Shown here one piece after another: positions 22,331 to 31,763 of a DNA stretch of 64,000 nucleotides. Both the position numbers and the translations under genes were made by a program. Origin of the DNA: Tetraselmis striata. Taxonomy: Eukaryota; Chlorophyta; Chlorodendrophyceae; Chlorodendrales; Chlorodendraceae. Location of the stretch: contig VCJN01002475.1 in assembly GCA_006384855.1 (NCBI GenBank), positions 89,790 to 153,789 of the forward strand, given 5' to 3'. Numbering within the stretch: position 1 is the first letter of the stretch; the number at the start of each line of letters is the position of its first letter. The notes beneath the pieces are model-generated. The model was not told the origin of the DNA and ran no database searches. It saw only the letters and a list, made by a program, of their open reading frames with translations.

Positions 22331-22944
22331 GACAGCGCATACAGCGGAATCGGCGGAAAGGGATGCATTACAAGCTGTGGACGGCAGCCGCTGAAAACTA
22401 TGCGGTCATGCCGCAACAACCCCAGCACTGGCTTCTGGATACCTCTGATCTGGCTGACGGCGGCGGGCTGCGGGATGCAGGGCCGCATGACTGAGGTGGC
22501 GGTGCTGGTGAGCCCGCAGAGTCTGCATGCGGCGGAGGCGGCGCAGCCGCATAGGCACTAGACAATGCTCTGAAGCGAGCCCCAATTGTCTGCCCAGCGC
22601 CTGCCCCAATGTAACGCACCAGCTTGGCAGCAATTGGCAGCTCTTTTGCCCCCCCCCCCTCCACCCCACAGACACACTACCAATACCAGTTTCTCATCCC
22701 GGCGGGCAGTTGATGCGTATACCCAGGCTTGTGCGTACGCGGTGCGGGGGGGGGGGGGGGGGGGGGGGGAATCACTATAGCTAAGCTAGTGATGTGAGAT
22801 ATGAGTGCAGCAACAGATATTGTGCAAGATATAATACGATGGCATGCAAGCGGGTCCCCGCTCTTCCACAATCATTGGCCCTGCTCCCTCTTGCCCCGCC
22901 CCCGGTGCCCTTTAGCTGCTCTCAGCATCCCGAGGGGGATGGGC

Positions 22945-23250
22945 GGGGCAGCGGTTGCTACCGAGTGAGGCGTAGCATCGTTTGCAGTAGCAACGCAGCC
23001 TTTCCGGTGTGACGCCGCCTGGATGTAACCCAGCAGTACGCGCAAAGTGCAAGTGCAAGCTGCTGATGGCGGGGATCCCGCGCGGGGGGGGGGGGGGGGG
23101 GGGCAGCGGCTGTGGGATAGGCGCGGCAGCGGTTGCTACAGAGTGAGGCGTCGCATTGTTTGCAGTAGCAACGCAGCCTTTCCGGTTGCATAGTGTGACG
23201 CAGTCTGGATGTAACCCAGCAGTACGCGCAAAGTGCAAGTGTTACACGTC
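22945..23250. repeat. Tandem duplication inside the transposon, about 180-bp period
   Basis: The block GCAGCGGTTGCTAC.GAGTGAGGCG ... GTAACCCAGCAGTACGCGCA occurs at about 22,945-23,065 and again at about 23,125-23,245. A G run separates the copies. The mirror copies lie at about 63,535-63,840 in the second element. Confidence 0.85.
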
Positions 23251-23283
23251 CGTGTGCCCCACCCAATGACATTGCGCCCGACC

Positions 23284-23985
23284 TCACTGACGGCATGTCT
23301 CGCTCTCCTTCAGCTCCTGGGCCGTCCGCCGCCTCACCCTGCGCACCCTACCAGCCGCGCGTGCCTTCTCGGAAGCCTCACACACGGCGGCGCGAGTCGC
23401 GTCGTGGAACGCGTCCCTGACATGGCGGAACTCCGCCCTCTTCGTGGCCGTGGTCGGGCAGGGGACTGCCCGCTGATGGGTCGCCATGCATGGGTACTTG
23501 GGGCCGCACAAAGCCGGGGTGCCGTCGCAGCAACACTCCCAGTCCGTCCGTTGGCCGCAGTCCACGCATGACGGGCGTCCGGCCAGGACACGCACATGAT
23601 AGTGCATGTGGCCGCCTCCCGCCACTGCTCGTAGTGCTCCGGTCAACATGGCGACGAGCAAGTCGGCATGTCCCGCAGGTGGCTGCGGGGCGGGTGGCGC
23701 GAGCGCAGCCTCGCTCGCCTCGACAACCCCCTCAGCCCGATCAGTCGCCTCGACCACGGCCTCCTCCGCCTCCTGACGCGGCGCACCAGGCGCATCATCG
23801 TCGCCTGGCAGGGCGTCCCCCCCCGCAACGGCGCCGTCGGCGGTGGCCGACGCCGTCGTGGCGGGGTGTTGTGAGGAGGTGGCCCTAGACATAGGTGGGG
23901 CCGGCACCGCCATGTGTTGCTCCACATGCGGAGCGGTTCCTGACGCGACAGCTCCGTCGCACCAGTACCGGCGCCGGCACCCCAC
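23284..23985 (-). CDS. Cys-rich, putative zinc-binding protein of the transposon
   Basis: A 233-residue ORF. The N-terminal half is Ala/Pro/Glu-rich and disordered-looking. Residues about 128-180 hold a Cys/His cluster: C140, C143, C151-153, C160, C166, H170 and C176, in the order H....C-x2-C......C..C....C.....C...H. This resembles the C-terminal Cys-rich domain of piggyBac-like transposases or other zinc-binding tails of transposon proteins, though the rest of such a transposase is absent. The C terminus is basic (RVRRVRRR). The ORF is preserved almost unchanged in the second element (62,797-63,498; one visible residue change near the C terminus), which supports it being a real gene. It could be an accessory, TnpA-like DNA-binding protein; that is inference. 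Confidence 0.6.
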   Translation of the reverse strand: MGCRRRYWCDGAVASGTAPHVEQHMAVPAPPMSRATSSQHPATTASATADGAVAGGDALPGDDDAPGAPRQEAEEAVVEATDRAEGVVEASEAALAPPAPQPPAGHADLLVAMLTGALRAVAGGGHMHYHVRVLAGRPSCVDCGQRTDWECCCDGTPALCGPKYPCMATHQRAVPCPTTATKRAEFRHVRDAFHDATRAAVCEASEKARAAGRVRRVRRRTAQELKESETCRQ

Positions 23986-24015
23986 ACACGCCTGCTGGGC
24001 TTACCACCAACCGGC

Positions 24016-24940
24016 ATGTTTCCTTTGGGAGGCGGTTCATCCGCGTCGGAGGTGAGCGGCGGTGCCTGTGTGGGTGTGGATACTGCCCGGCCATTAGGGC
24101 TCCCGCCGCCTGTCGCTCCGCCGACCCACGCCGCGGCGTGTGCTGCGCCCCGCATAGTCGCCTCGAATATAATATACATGACGCGGGGACGGGGGGGGAT
24201 TCGTGCGTTTCGTATGTCGGCGGAAAGGCGTGCGAAGCTGCGGCTGGCGAAGGTGGTGGAAGTAAGCGTGGCGGCGTCGGCGGCGTATTACCGTGCGTGC
24301 ATGCGTGCGCAACCCCGCGGCAGCAAGCGCCGGACTCGGCGTGTGCCGGCGGCAGAGCTGCGAAGCCATGGACACGGTACGGGATGCCAAGTCTGGCTAA
24401 GCAACTGCCGAGGCTGGCGGCTTAACCCCCATGTCCGGCGGTTGAGGGACGGAAAGTGCGTAGAAGTTGATCGGGAAAGCGGGCATATAAGCCTGGCTGT
24501 GCTAGGTTCCTTTTAAGTAATGGCGGTTTGTGCTAAGTAATTCTTAGGGGTAGACCATGCAGCGCAGGTAGGGGGCGGTATAAATGAGGCCTGGCACATA
24601 TACTGCTCCACGAAACGACACTGTCGCACGTGTAGTTGAATAGACGCCCCCCCCCCCCCCCCCCCCGCCGGGTCGGCCCGCCGGGTCGGCCCGCCGACCC
24701 GCCACGGCATGTAATATTTGTCATGCATCGCCGGGGTATGTGTGAGTGGATGCCCCGCCGCCACATCCCCCCCCCACCCCACCCCCCCCCCCCCCCCCCC
24801 CCCATTTACACTTGTGCACTCATTAAGTTTGGGCTGGTTTCGGAGCAGTACATGTACGTATGTATATACATACAATGGAACGTAGGACCTGCGCGGAAAG
24901 AGGGGGGGCTGGCGGAATGCGTTGGGGGTGCGTAGAGTAG
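24016..24940. other. Transposon-internal stretch without a clear gene
   Basis: Long frames exist on both strands to about 24,516, but none shows recognisable motifs. This is high-GC DNA upstream of the Cys-rich ORF. Two C runs lie at about 24,646-24,666 and 24,765-24,803, separated by a short repeat of GGGTCGGCCCGCC. Confidence 0.4.
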
Positions 24941-24949
24941 CGTGTTGGT

Positions 24950-26425
24950 GAGATTCGGGGTGCATCGGACGCCGGATGCCCATCCACCCAGCGTAAAAGA
25001 CGCCTACGTAATATTCACACTATATATATTCACACGCAAATGTGTGAAAACCGGACATTCCGTGCCGGATGGGTGGGAATACGGCGTCCGATGCAGCCAA
25101 AACCCCAGCAACACGCTATTCTGTGCACCGCCAACGCACTCCGCCAGCACCGCCTCATTCTCTGTCGATTTCGAAAACGCCTTCACATTACCCACCGCTA
25201 ATTGCAATTGCCACCGTGTAATGTTGTCACGATGTGCGCACACAACAACACTTACTACCGGTTCCGACGCGGATGGAGGCGAGGCTTGCGGAGTGCGTTG
25301 GGGGTGCGTAGAGTAGCGTGCTGCAAATAATTGGGGTGCATCGGACGCCGGATGCCCACCCACCCGGCGTAAAAGACGCGTAATATTCACACTTTATTAA
25401 CACACAAATGTGTGAAAACCGGACATTCCGTGCCGGATGGGTGGGAATACGGCGTCCGATGCAGCCAAAACCCCAGCAACACGCTATTCTGTGCACCGCC
25501 AATGCACTCCGCCAGCACCGCCACATTCTCTGTCGATTTCGAAAACGCCTTCACATTGTCCACCGCTAATTGCAATTGCCACCGTGTAATGTTGTCACGA
25601 TGTGCGCACACAACAACACTTACTACCGGTTCCGACGCGGATGGAGGCGAGGCTTGCGGAGTGCGTTGGGGGTGCGTAGAGTAGCGTGCTGCAAATAATT
25701 GGGGTGCATCGGACGCCGGATGCCCACCCACCCGGCGTAAAAGACGCGTAATATTCACACTTTATTAACACACAAATGTGTGAAAACCGGACATTCCGTG
25801 CCGGATGGGTGGGAATACGGCGTCCGATGCAGCCAAAACCCCAGCAACACGCTATTCTGTGCACCGCCAATGCACTCCGCCAGCACCGCCTCATTCTCTG
25901 TCGATTTCGAAAACGCCTTCACATTGTCCACCGCTAATAATTGCAATTGCCACCGTGTAATGTTGTCACGATGTGCGCACACAACAACACTTACTACCGG
26001 TTCCGACGCGGATGGAGGCGAGGCTTGCGGAGTGCGTTGGGGGTGCGTAGAGTAGCGTGCTGCAAATAATTGGGGTGCATCGGACGCCGGATGCCCACCC
26101 ACCCGGCGTAAAAGACGCGTAATATTCACACTTTATTAACACACAAATGTGTGAAAACCGGACATTCCGTGCCGGATGGGTGGGAATACGGCGTCCGATG
26201 CAGCCAAAACCCCAGCAACACGCTATTCTGTGCACCGCCAATGCACTCCGCCAGCACCGCCTCATTCTCTGTCGATTTCGAAAACGCCTTCACATTATCC
26301 ACCGCTAATAATTGCAATTGCCACCGTGTAATGTTGTCACGATGTGCGCACACAACAACACTTACTACCGGTTCCGACGCGGATGGAGGCGAGGCTTGCG
26401 GAGTGCACTTGCGGTGCACAGACTA
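24950..26425. repeat. 368-bp satellite, 4 copies (element copy 1)
   Basis: Four head-to-tail units of 368 or 371 bp, marked by TCTGTCGATTTCGAAAACGC at about 25,158, 25,530, 25,899 and 26,270. Differences between units are a 3-bp insertion (AAT) and a few substitutions. The unit has matching ORFs on both strands that end at each unit because 368 is not a multiple of 3; these are repeat artefacts. Confidence 0.95.
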
Positions 26426-26530
26426 GCGGGAGACTAGACCCATTGTCGCTTATTTACAAGCACGGGCGGTGCTGCCAGACCTGATCGTCTACGGCCGATA
26501 TAATATTCACACTATATTAACATCGGTGCA

Positions 26531-26562
26531 CACCGCCGCACACCGCCGCACACCGCCGCACA
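26531..26562. repeat. 10-bp tandem repeat (CACCGCCGCA)n
   Basis: Three perfect copies and a diverged fourth. The mirror in element copy 2 at about 57,630-57,672 has four copies. Confidence 0.85.
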
Positions 26563-26881
26563 ACGCTGCGCGCGCACATTCGTCGCACACATTATCCCGG
26601 ATTCACTCGCCGTATCCATTACGCCGTGCTACTTCAACAATAAACATTGCGAAATTACACCGACACAATGCCGCACCGACTAGCTCTTGACAATACGTGC
26701 ATATAAATAGTAGTGGCGCGCTGCTCCTCGCCTCCGATGTGTCGTTGACTGCTGCGGAAGGCGGTCGTCGACTGGGTGTTAGTTTCTCCACCTCGGCCGC
26801 CCCCCCCCCCCCCCCCCCCCCGCCCCCCCCCCCCCCCCCCTTCACCGCTCACAGCGCCATGGCCGACCTCGCCCCCCCGGG

Positions 26882-27147
26882 CAAAAGTGGGCGGCGAGCC
26901 TTGTTGTCTCGCGTGTCCGCGCCGCCGGCATCGAGGAGGACGAGAAAGACATGAGGAAACCCGTGACAAGGTGGGCGCGCAACAAAACACTCCATCCTCC
27001 GCATTAGCACGCACCCACTCGTGGCTAACTTGTGCCGCGCGCAGGTTCGTCCGGGAGCGCCGTAAGGCCCACCTCAACGCCAAGGCTTCCACAGTGCCAG
27101 CGGCGCAACTCGTGGTGGCCGAGGAGGCCGCATCCTCAGCCGCTTAA
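26882..27147 (+). CDS. Small two-exon ORF of the transposon, function unknown
   Basis: Exon 1 (to 26,970, start undetermined) reads QKWAASLVVSRVRAAGIEED, continues with EKDMRKPVTR and ends at a GTGGGC donor. Exon 2 (27,045-27,147) follows a GCGCGCAG acceptor and reads FVRERRKAHLNAK... to EEAASSAA and a stop. The junction is in frame. Charged, helical composition. The same exons are conserved on the minus strand of element copy 2 (57,044-57,146 and from 57,221). Long C runs precede it. I do not recognise the family. Confidence 0.4.
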
Positions 27148-27165
27148 AGGCGAAACGATTGTGGC

Positions 27166-27447
27166 TTGTTGTGGGTGTCTGGGCACAGGGGGCGTCCCGA
27201 CGCGAAGGTAAGGAAGCTCATGGCGGCGTCGTCGACGGCACAGCCTCCCGGGGTGGTGAAGACACTGACGGATGACAAGAAGCGGAAGAGGCCAGTGAAG
27301 AAACGCCGAGGTAAGAAACTGACGGTCGCGGAGTCGGAGGCGGAGTCGGAGGCGCAGGCGGAGGCGGAGGCGGAGGCGGAGGCGGAGGCAGCGAGATCGT
27401 CGAAGCGGAGGGTCCCCCGGGCACGCAAGAACAAGAACAAGCAGTAG
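27166..27447 (+). CDS. Lys/Arg-rich small protein with Glu-Ala repeat
   Basis: A 93-residue ORF. It contains basic clusters DKKRKRPVKKRRGKK and SKRRVPRARKNKNK, which look like nuclear-localisation or nucleic-acid-binding tails, around a Glu-Ala repeat coded by a GGAGGC hexamer array. The ORF is identical in sense in copy 2 (56,744-57,025, minus), with a Gly to Ala change near the start. It may be the last exon of a larger transposon protein instead of an independent gene. Confidence 0.4.
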   Translation: MLWVSGHRGRPDAKVRKLMAASSTAQPPGVVKTLTDDKKRKRPVKKRRGKKLTVAESEAESEAQAEAEAEAEAEAARSSKRRVPRARKNKNKQ

Positions 27448-28148
27448 CCCCCGCCCCCTTTACCCCCCCCCCCCCCCCCCCCCCCAGGCGGGAGCGGCTG
27501 GCGGCGAGGGGGGGCGGGGGGGGGCGGGGCGGGCGTGGCCCCCCCGCCCCCGCACCCCCCCCCCCCCCCCCGGGCCACATTCCCCGATGGCAGCTGTCGC
27601 GAATATTGTAATTCAATCATTCTTCGGCAAACCGCTGCCTGCCCCCGCCCTCCCCCTCGCGAATATTTATGTAACGTGAGCACTCTTTGGCAAAACATGG
27701 CAGCCAAACCGCCCATTTGATGACCTTTGATCGGACGGCTGGCAGGCCCGTTCAGCAGTACTAGCTATAATGTACACAAAATTCCCCAGTGTTACCAAAT
27801 ACGTACGGCTGCGATTTGCGCTCCCATGTACTAATAGTCGTAGTTATCCACAGGACGACTAGGGTTCGTACCAGATACCCGGTACCGGAGTAATAAATAT
27901 ATCGCGTACTACCCGGTACTACACGGACAACCTTGTACCTTGTACGTCAGTGTCATGTACGCTTCACCGGGCTGGTACGACTACCAGAATGATGACAAAA
28001 AGGATTTATCGCCCGCCGGCAATAACGCCGGATGTACTCGCACGTAACTGGATGGACGTGCCGCCACCAGCAGCAGCCTTCACGGATAAATAATAGTCGC
28101 TAGTAGTAGTGCTTCGTCACCTGTATGTCACATCTGAATCTCACAGTG

Positions 28149-28450
28149 GCGAGGCTTGCGGTTACTGGAAACGGATGTCTATTTGAAGCATCGCCGGCGG
28201 AGATGGATAATGGAGATGCGGGGCTGGCAGTGGTGCGCTAGGAAGCGCGCCCACGCGGCAGAAGCGGAGGCAGGTAATCCGGGCGGGTTGCATCCGCGGA
28301 CGTAACACGGGCTGACCGAACTAGATCCACACACCGGGCAAGCGGGAATCTATGGGCATGGTCGACCTCGAGGTGCGGTCACCTTGTTAGCAACGTGCCG
28401 TCACCTAGATAGCTTGTCGGGTCTATCTTGTTAGCTAAAACCCTAAAAAA
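28149..28450 (-). repeat. Right arm of palindrome, outer part
   Basis: Reverse complement of about 17,690-18,060 at roughly 85% identity (for example GCATCGCCGGCGGAGATGG and CCTTGTTAGCAACGTGC). With 19,430-20,044 it makes the full right arm, now split by the CACTA-like element. Confidence 0.85.
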
Positions 28451-28473
28451 CCCCTCAGTTATATTTCCACCGA

Positions 28474-28532
28474 GGGGCCCGGCAGGGTTCGAACCTGCGG
28501 AGAGCGAAATCACGAGCGTAACATGCAGGCCC
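28474..28532 (-). pseudogene. tRNA-like remnant (acceptor stem and T arm only)
   Basis: On the minus strand a 7-bp acceptor-type stem (GGGCCTG with CGGGCCC, one G-U pair) is followed at the correct place by a perfect T arm, GCAGG-TTCGAAC-CCTGC, whose loop contains a canonical pol III B box (GGTTCGAACCC). Only 27 nt lie between acceptor and T stem, where about 42 are needed for D and anticodon arms, and I find no anticodon stem. It is therefore a truncated tRNA pseudogene or the head of a tRNA-derived short repeat. Confidence 0.45.
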
Positions 28533-28839
28533 CTCCTCCGCCGCCTATCACATCTCAAGCCGTTGATGAATATTCTAGGTTAATTATATCATAAAAATGG
28601 GCCACTGTACCACTCGGCGGTCGGCGCCGCCGGTGCTGACGTGGCGATATGGACAGATACGTACAAGTCAAGACTTTCGAGGGGGACTGTATATCCGTTG
28701 TCTCAGGTACACATCGTGCTAGTTCTCGTACACATAATACTGGTACTAAGTTGTAGTATGTCGTACTCGTACAATCGTCGCACGATTGCATTTTGCGTCT
28801 GACTCCTGTGATTAGTTTACGGTACTCGTTTCTAATGCC

Positions 28840-28995
28840 AGGGAGCCAAGAACGAAGAAAGCGCCCATGGAATCATGAAGTCGCCAAGCTGCCAAGAACC
28901 AAAGGGTCAAGGGAAGCACCGAAGCCAAGGAACGACCAAAAAGACCGAAAGGGAAACATGAAAGCAATGGGGACCACCGCCCGGGGGTAGGCCAT
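28840..28995 (-). repeat. Inverted copy of retroelement tail 16,487-16,640
   Basis: Near-identical reverse complement of 16,487-16,640 (for example GGCCTACCCC.GGGCGGTGG). It is solitary: no related ORF adjoins it. Confidence 0.85.
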
Positions 28996-31330
28996 ATTGT
29001 GGTTTACGACTTTGGGTCACGGCGACCCCCCCCCCCCCCCCCCCCCCCGATTTTTCGGACCCCGGTTTTAAAATGTAGAATACACATGATTTGCGCTTAG
29101 TACGAAATGGCGTAATTTCAACAAATTGCGATCATGGCAATGCATCAGTTTATAACATCAGCAAGACGTAGCAGCAATGCGTCACCTGCTTCCATGCACA
29201 TTACATGTATGTATGCCGGTTACATGCAAACCATGGCCCTTTCGGCTCATCTGAAGCGTACCATATACTATAGATGATTGTTGCCACAATACCTACGCTA
29301 GCTGCGTCTCTTCTTTGCGAGGACGAGTATTGTTAGACATGATGTTGCCACATGTTGCTACCTGACATGTGCGCAACATCGTGCCGCACCTTATATTATC
29401 ACCATTTCTGCGAAACTGCTTGATCAACGTCTTGGCGCATGTTGCTATGCAGACAAAGCAGATTGGTAGAACAGTTTTGAAGATGATGTCTAACGCCGCT
29501 TCTACCACGACATCATGCTCGTAGTTGACCCCTACCTCGTGCGCACCTAGATCTATCGGGGTCCGCGCCCTTCGCAGAGTAGTAATCTAAGTATCTCCAT
29601 TGGGTCCGTGCAGTCATGTCTGCTCAAGTACATGAAGACATCCTCGCCAAGGGTATGGCCTATGCCTCAGGGTATGCCTGCCATGGGTCTATTGCCACGG
29701 GTATCATGGCCAAGTGGTTGCATTCCACACAAAAAACCGTCTCGGCGTTTGGCCGCAATCCGATAGCTAGGGCTCTACGACTGGCTCGAGCCATCTAGAG
29801 TGGCATTCACAGTAACGAGTTCAGACGATGGATCTCACATGTTGAGAGGACATGGAGGACAGCGGGGACGGTTGGGTGAGAATTTATGGCGGCGCGCATC
29901 GCGGCTGCGGCCGCCAAGGTTGATGACAATGCAGTAGTGCGCGTGCGTAAACCCCTTTATTACTTAGGTATAGCATAGTAGACCAAGTGCAACGGGGCGG
30001 TTCCAGGTATTGCGCAATGCACTAAAAGCCGACTTACAAAATATTCCCCGCTTTTATTCTTGCCCCCCCCCCCCCCCCCCCCCCCGCCCCCCACCTCCGA
30101 TTTCCTCTAGATATGTGACTTCAGTAAATCGGTTTGCGATAGCGTAATATACGCGAGCATAATAAGAGTACTAAAAGAATAGGATACCGGTATAGAATAC
30201 GAACATAAAAACGCTAGAAGGGTGGCAGTTTTAAAACACGGCAGTGCACCGCCGTTTGACACTAATTGGCAGCACCTACGCGCTGGTATAGTACATTGTG
30301 TAGGGTAGGCGCGTTGCGCGCTCGTATAGCATTAGCCGCCGCCTCGACGGCCGCGATCATAATGTCGGCCGACTTCGCAACTACTAGTAACTACATGTAT
30401 GCCTGCTGCAACAGTGTGAACTACAAAAGGCCAGTAGTATCACATCCACCGCCAAAAACAATACATTATGCCGTAGTGGGAGAATAACACAAGTCGACGT
30501 GTACTGCTGTGCTGCAGGTAATGAGGATTACTCGGGACATGCATACATGTACATGAATGGTACATGCACTTGTAGTCGCTACCAGTTTTGGTAGTCGCTA
30601 ATCCTTAGGGCGTGACAAGTTGATTTGATGTTTTAGGTGCCCCTCCCCCCGCATCTGAGTGCCCCCTTTTGTTCCTTGCCATATCCACATGCACTACAAA
30701 CTAAGTATTGTCAAAAGCAATGCAAACGATGCATTTGGGCTGTGGAATCAATGATGATGATGATGTCAAGCTAGTGCACATTGAGCAATAAGCATGTGAA
30801 ATCCATCTGAGAGGACAATTATGAAGAAAAACCACTACATGACGACAATGAGGAAGTGTTCACTACTTGCCATTCCCGGCCAAAGCCTATTATTTTCACG
30901 TGCATGGTGGGGTAGCTGTCGTGAGGGTGGCTCTTGTGTTGCCCACTCGCGGCCGCGGCCGGGATTATGGAATTCGGCCGCGGGGTAGTGTCGAATGGAG
31001 CTTATAAACCGACGTGGCGCGCCGCCAATGATAGCGTGCACGAAGGCGTGAACCCAGGCGCGGCCGTACGCGTCGATACGGATTCTCCAGTAAAGTGCTA
31101 AGTATTGCTTGGGATTCAGCATCTGCTTGTTCTGCGGATAGATCCATTATTAAACCCCCCCCCCCCCCCCCCGCCCCCTTTTCTGAGGGAGAAAAATAAT
31201 AGGCAGCTATAATAACAGCAAATCTACATAGCATTTTTTGGCCTTGTAATTATTATTATTTTTTGGCCTTGTTAGGCGGTATCCTGGCCGTAGCATGGCA
31301 ATACTAGTCGCTCTATTATTGTCGTTCGTT
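28996..31330. other. Intergenic, no supported gene
   Basis: C runs at 29,025-29,048, 30,063-30,085 and 31,157-31,172. A 60-residue plus ORF at 29,616-29,798 (MSAQVHEDILAKGMAY...) has no recognisable motif and I do not call it a gene. The rest is AT-richer and unremarkable. Confidence 0.45.
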
Positions 31331-31379
31331 CTGCATCAATGAACCCCGATGCGCCGCCGCCAAGGCCGCGGAACGGCCG

Positions 31380-31405
31380 TTTCAAAGTTGAGTCTGGTTT
31401 TGCCA
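31380..31405 (-). repeat. Split repeat B2 (26 bp)
   Basis: TTTCAAAGTTGAGTCTGGTT plus TTGCCA on the plus strand; the same 26 bp occurs at 31,685-31,710 (B1), directly abutting A2. Confidence 0.85.
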
Positions 31406-31498
31406 AAAAGGTCGCGCAGGCTGTTTTACACGGTCAAGAGCCGAAATTGGCAGGAAGGTTTAGCGAAAAGCGTGGAGGGAAAACGGAGTCAGGGGGGG

Positions 31499-31684
31499 CG
31501 CTGCGTGGAACGCAGCGAAAACTGGAAGATGGCAGGCTCAGCTGTTCTGGCTGCTTTTATGTCTACTCGTGCTGCACCCAACAAGGGCGCAACAACAGTT
31601 ACTAGTTCCCGTACCACTGCGCAGCACTTGTAGCTGAAAAGCGGTTAGGTCAAGGATGGAAACCCCATAAACTAGTTTAGATCA
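31499..31684 (-). repeat. Split direct repeat A2 (186 bp)
   Basis: Identical to 34,417-34,602 across 186 bp. Begins GCGTGGAACGCAGC after CGCT, itself a small palindrome, and ends GTTTAGATCA. Confidence 0.95.
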
Positions 31685-31710
31685 TTTCAAAGTTGAGTCT
31701 GGTTTTGCCA
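31685..31710 (-). repeat. Split repeat B1 (26 bp)
   Basis: Direct copy of 31,380-31,405, adjacent to A2 and just past the recombinase stop region. Confidence 0.85.
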
Positions 31711-31763
31711 GTCTTGAGCGAACGGAGAGAGCGGTGGATTGACGGAGAAGGGGTAGCGCCAAG

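Larger units (their letters stand above)
20650..22560 (+). pseudogene. Transposase-like gene of the CACTA-like element, decayed
   Basis: Pieces in order: a Cys/His finger resembling a BED finger (YTCKHCHG...RERHFRKYPNC, 20,650-20,895), then an in-frame TGA at 20,896 and an acidic stretch. A Tudor-like segment with a YGVITG...FEDGDIVDLL pattern (about 21,062-21,248) has a good GTGAGT donor after it. The next exon begins at 21,334. Then comes PLAPFHLFFFGLGRDFWRKF (about 21,560-21,620), reminiscent of the D-x-x-H-x-x-F-x-G block of Tnp2-type transposases, followed by VQSGWVMEDCLHHMETF (about 21,855-21,910). The tail holds a 30-bp repeat coding RRQGAAAGAA. At least two frameshifts (near 21,050 and 21,440-21,480) and one stop indicate decay. 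Assignment to Tnp2 rests on the element's termini plus this weak motif. Confidence 0.5.
20045..28148 (+). mobile_element. CACTA-like DNA transposon, complete, copy 1 (8,104 bp)
   Basis: The left end begins CACTGTGAGATTCAGATG and the right end is its exact inverse; at least 22 bp of terminal inverted repeat is perfect, with weaker similarity for 30 bp more (GGTGACGAA). It is flanked by the 3-bp duplication GCG (20,042-20,044 and 28,149-28,151). CACT termini plus a 3-bp duplication are the hallmark of the CACTA/EnSpm superfamily. The insertion is confirmed by a related empty site: the sequences flanking the element, when read as neighbours, match the uninterrupted repeat at about 17,990-18,075 (inverted). 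Inside are a decayed transposase-like gene (+), a Cys-rich ORF (-), a 368-bp satellite and two small ORFs (+). A second copy lies inverted at 56,011. Confidence 0.85.

Noticed and set aside
24950-26425. CRISPR-like array
   Set aside because: Regular spacing, but the whole 368-bp unit is repeated with no variable spacers, in a eukaryotic transposon.
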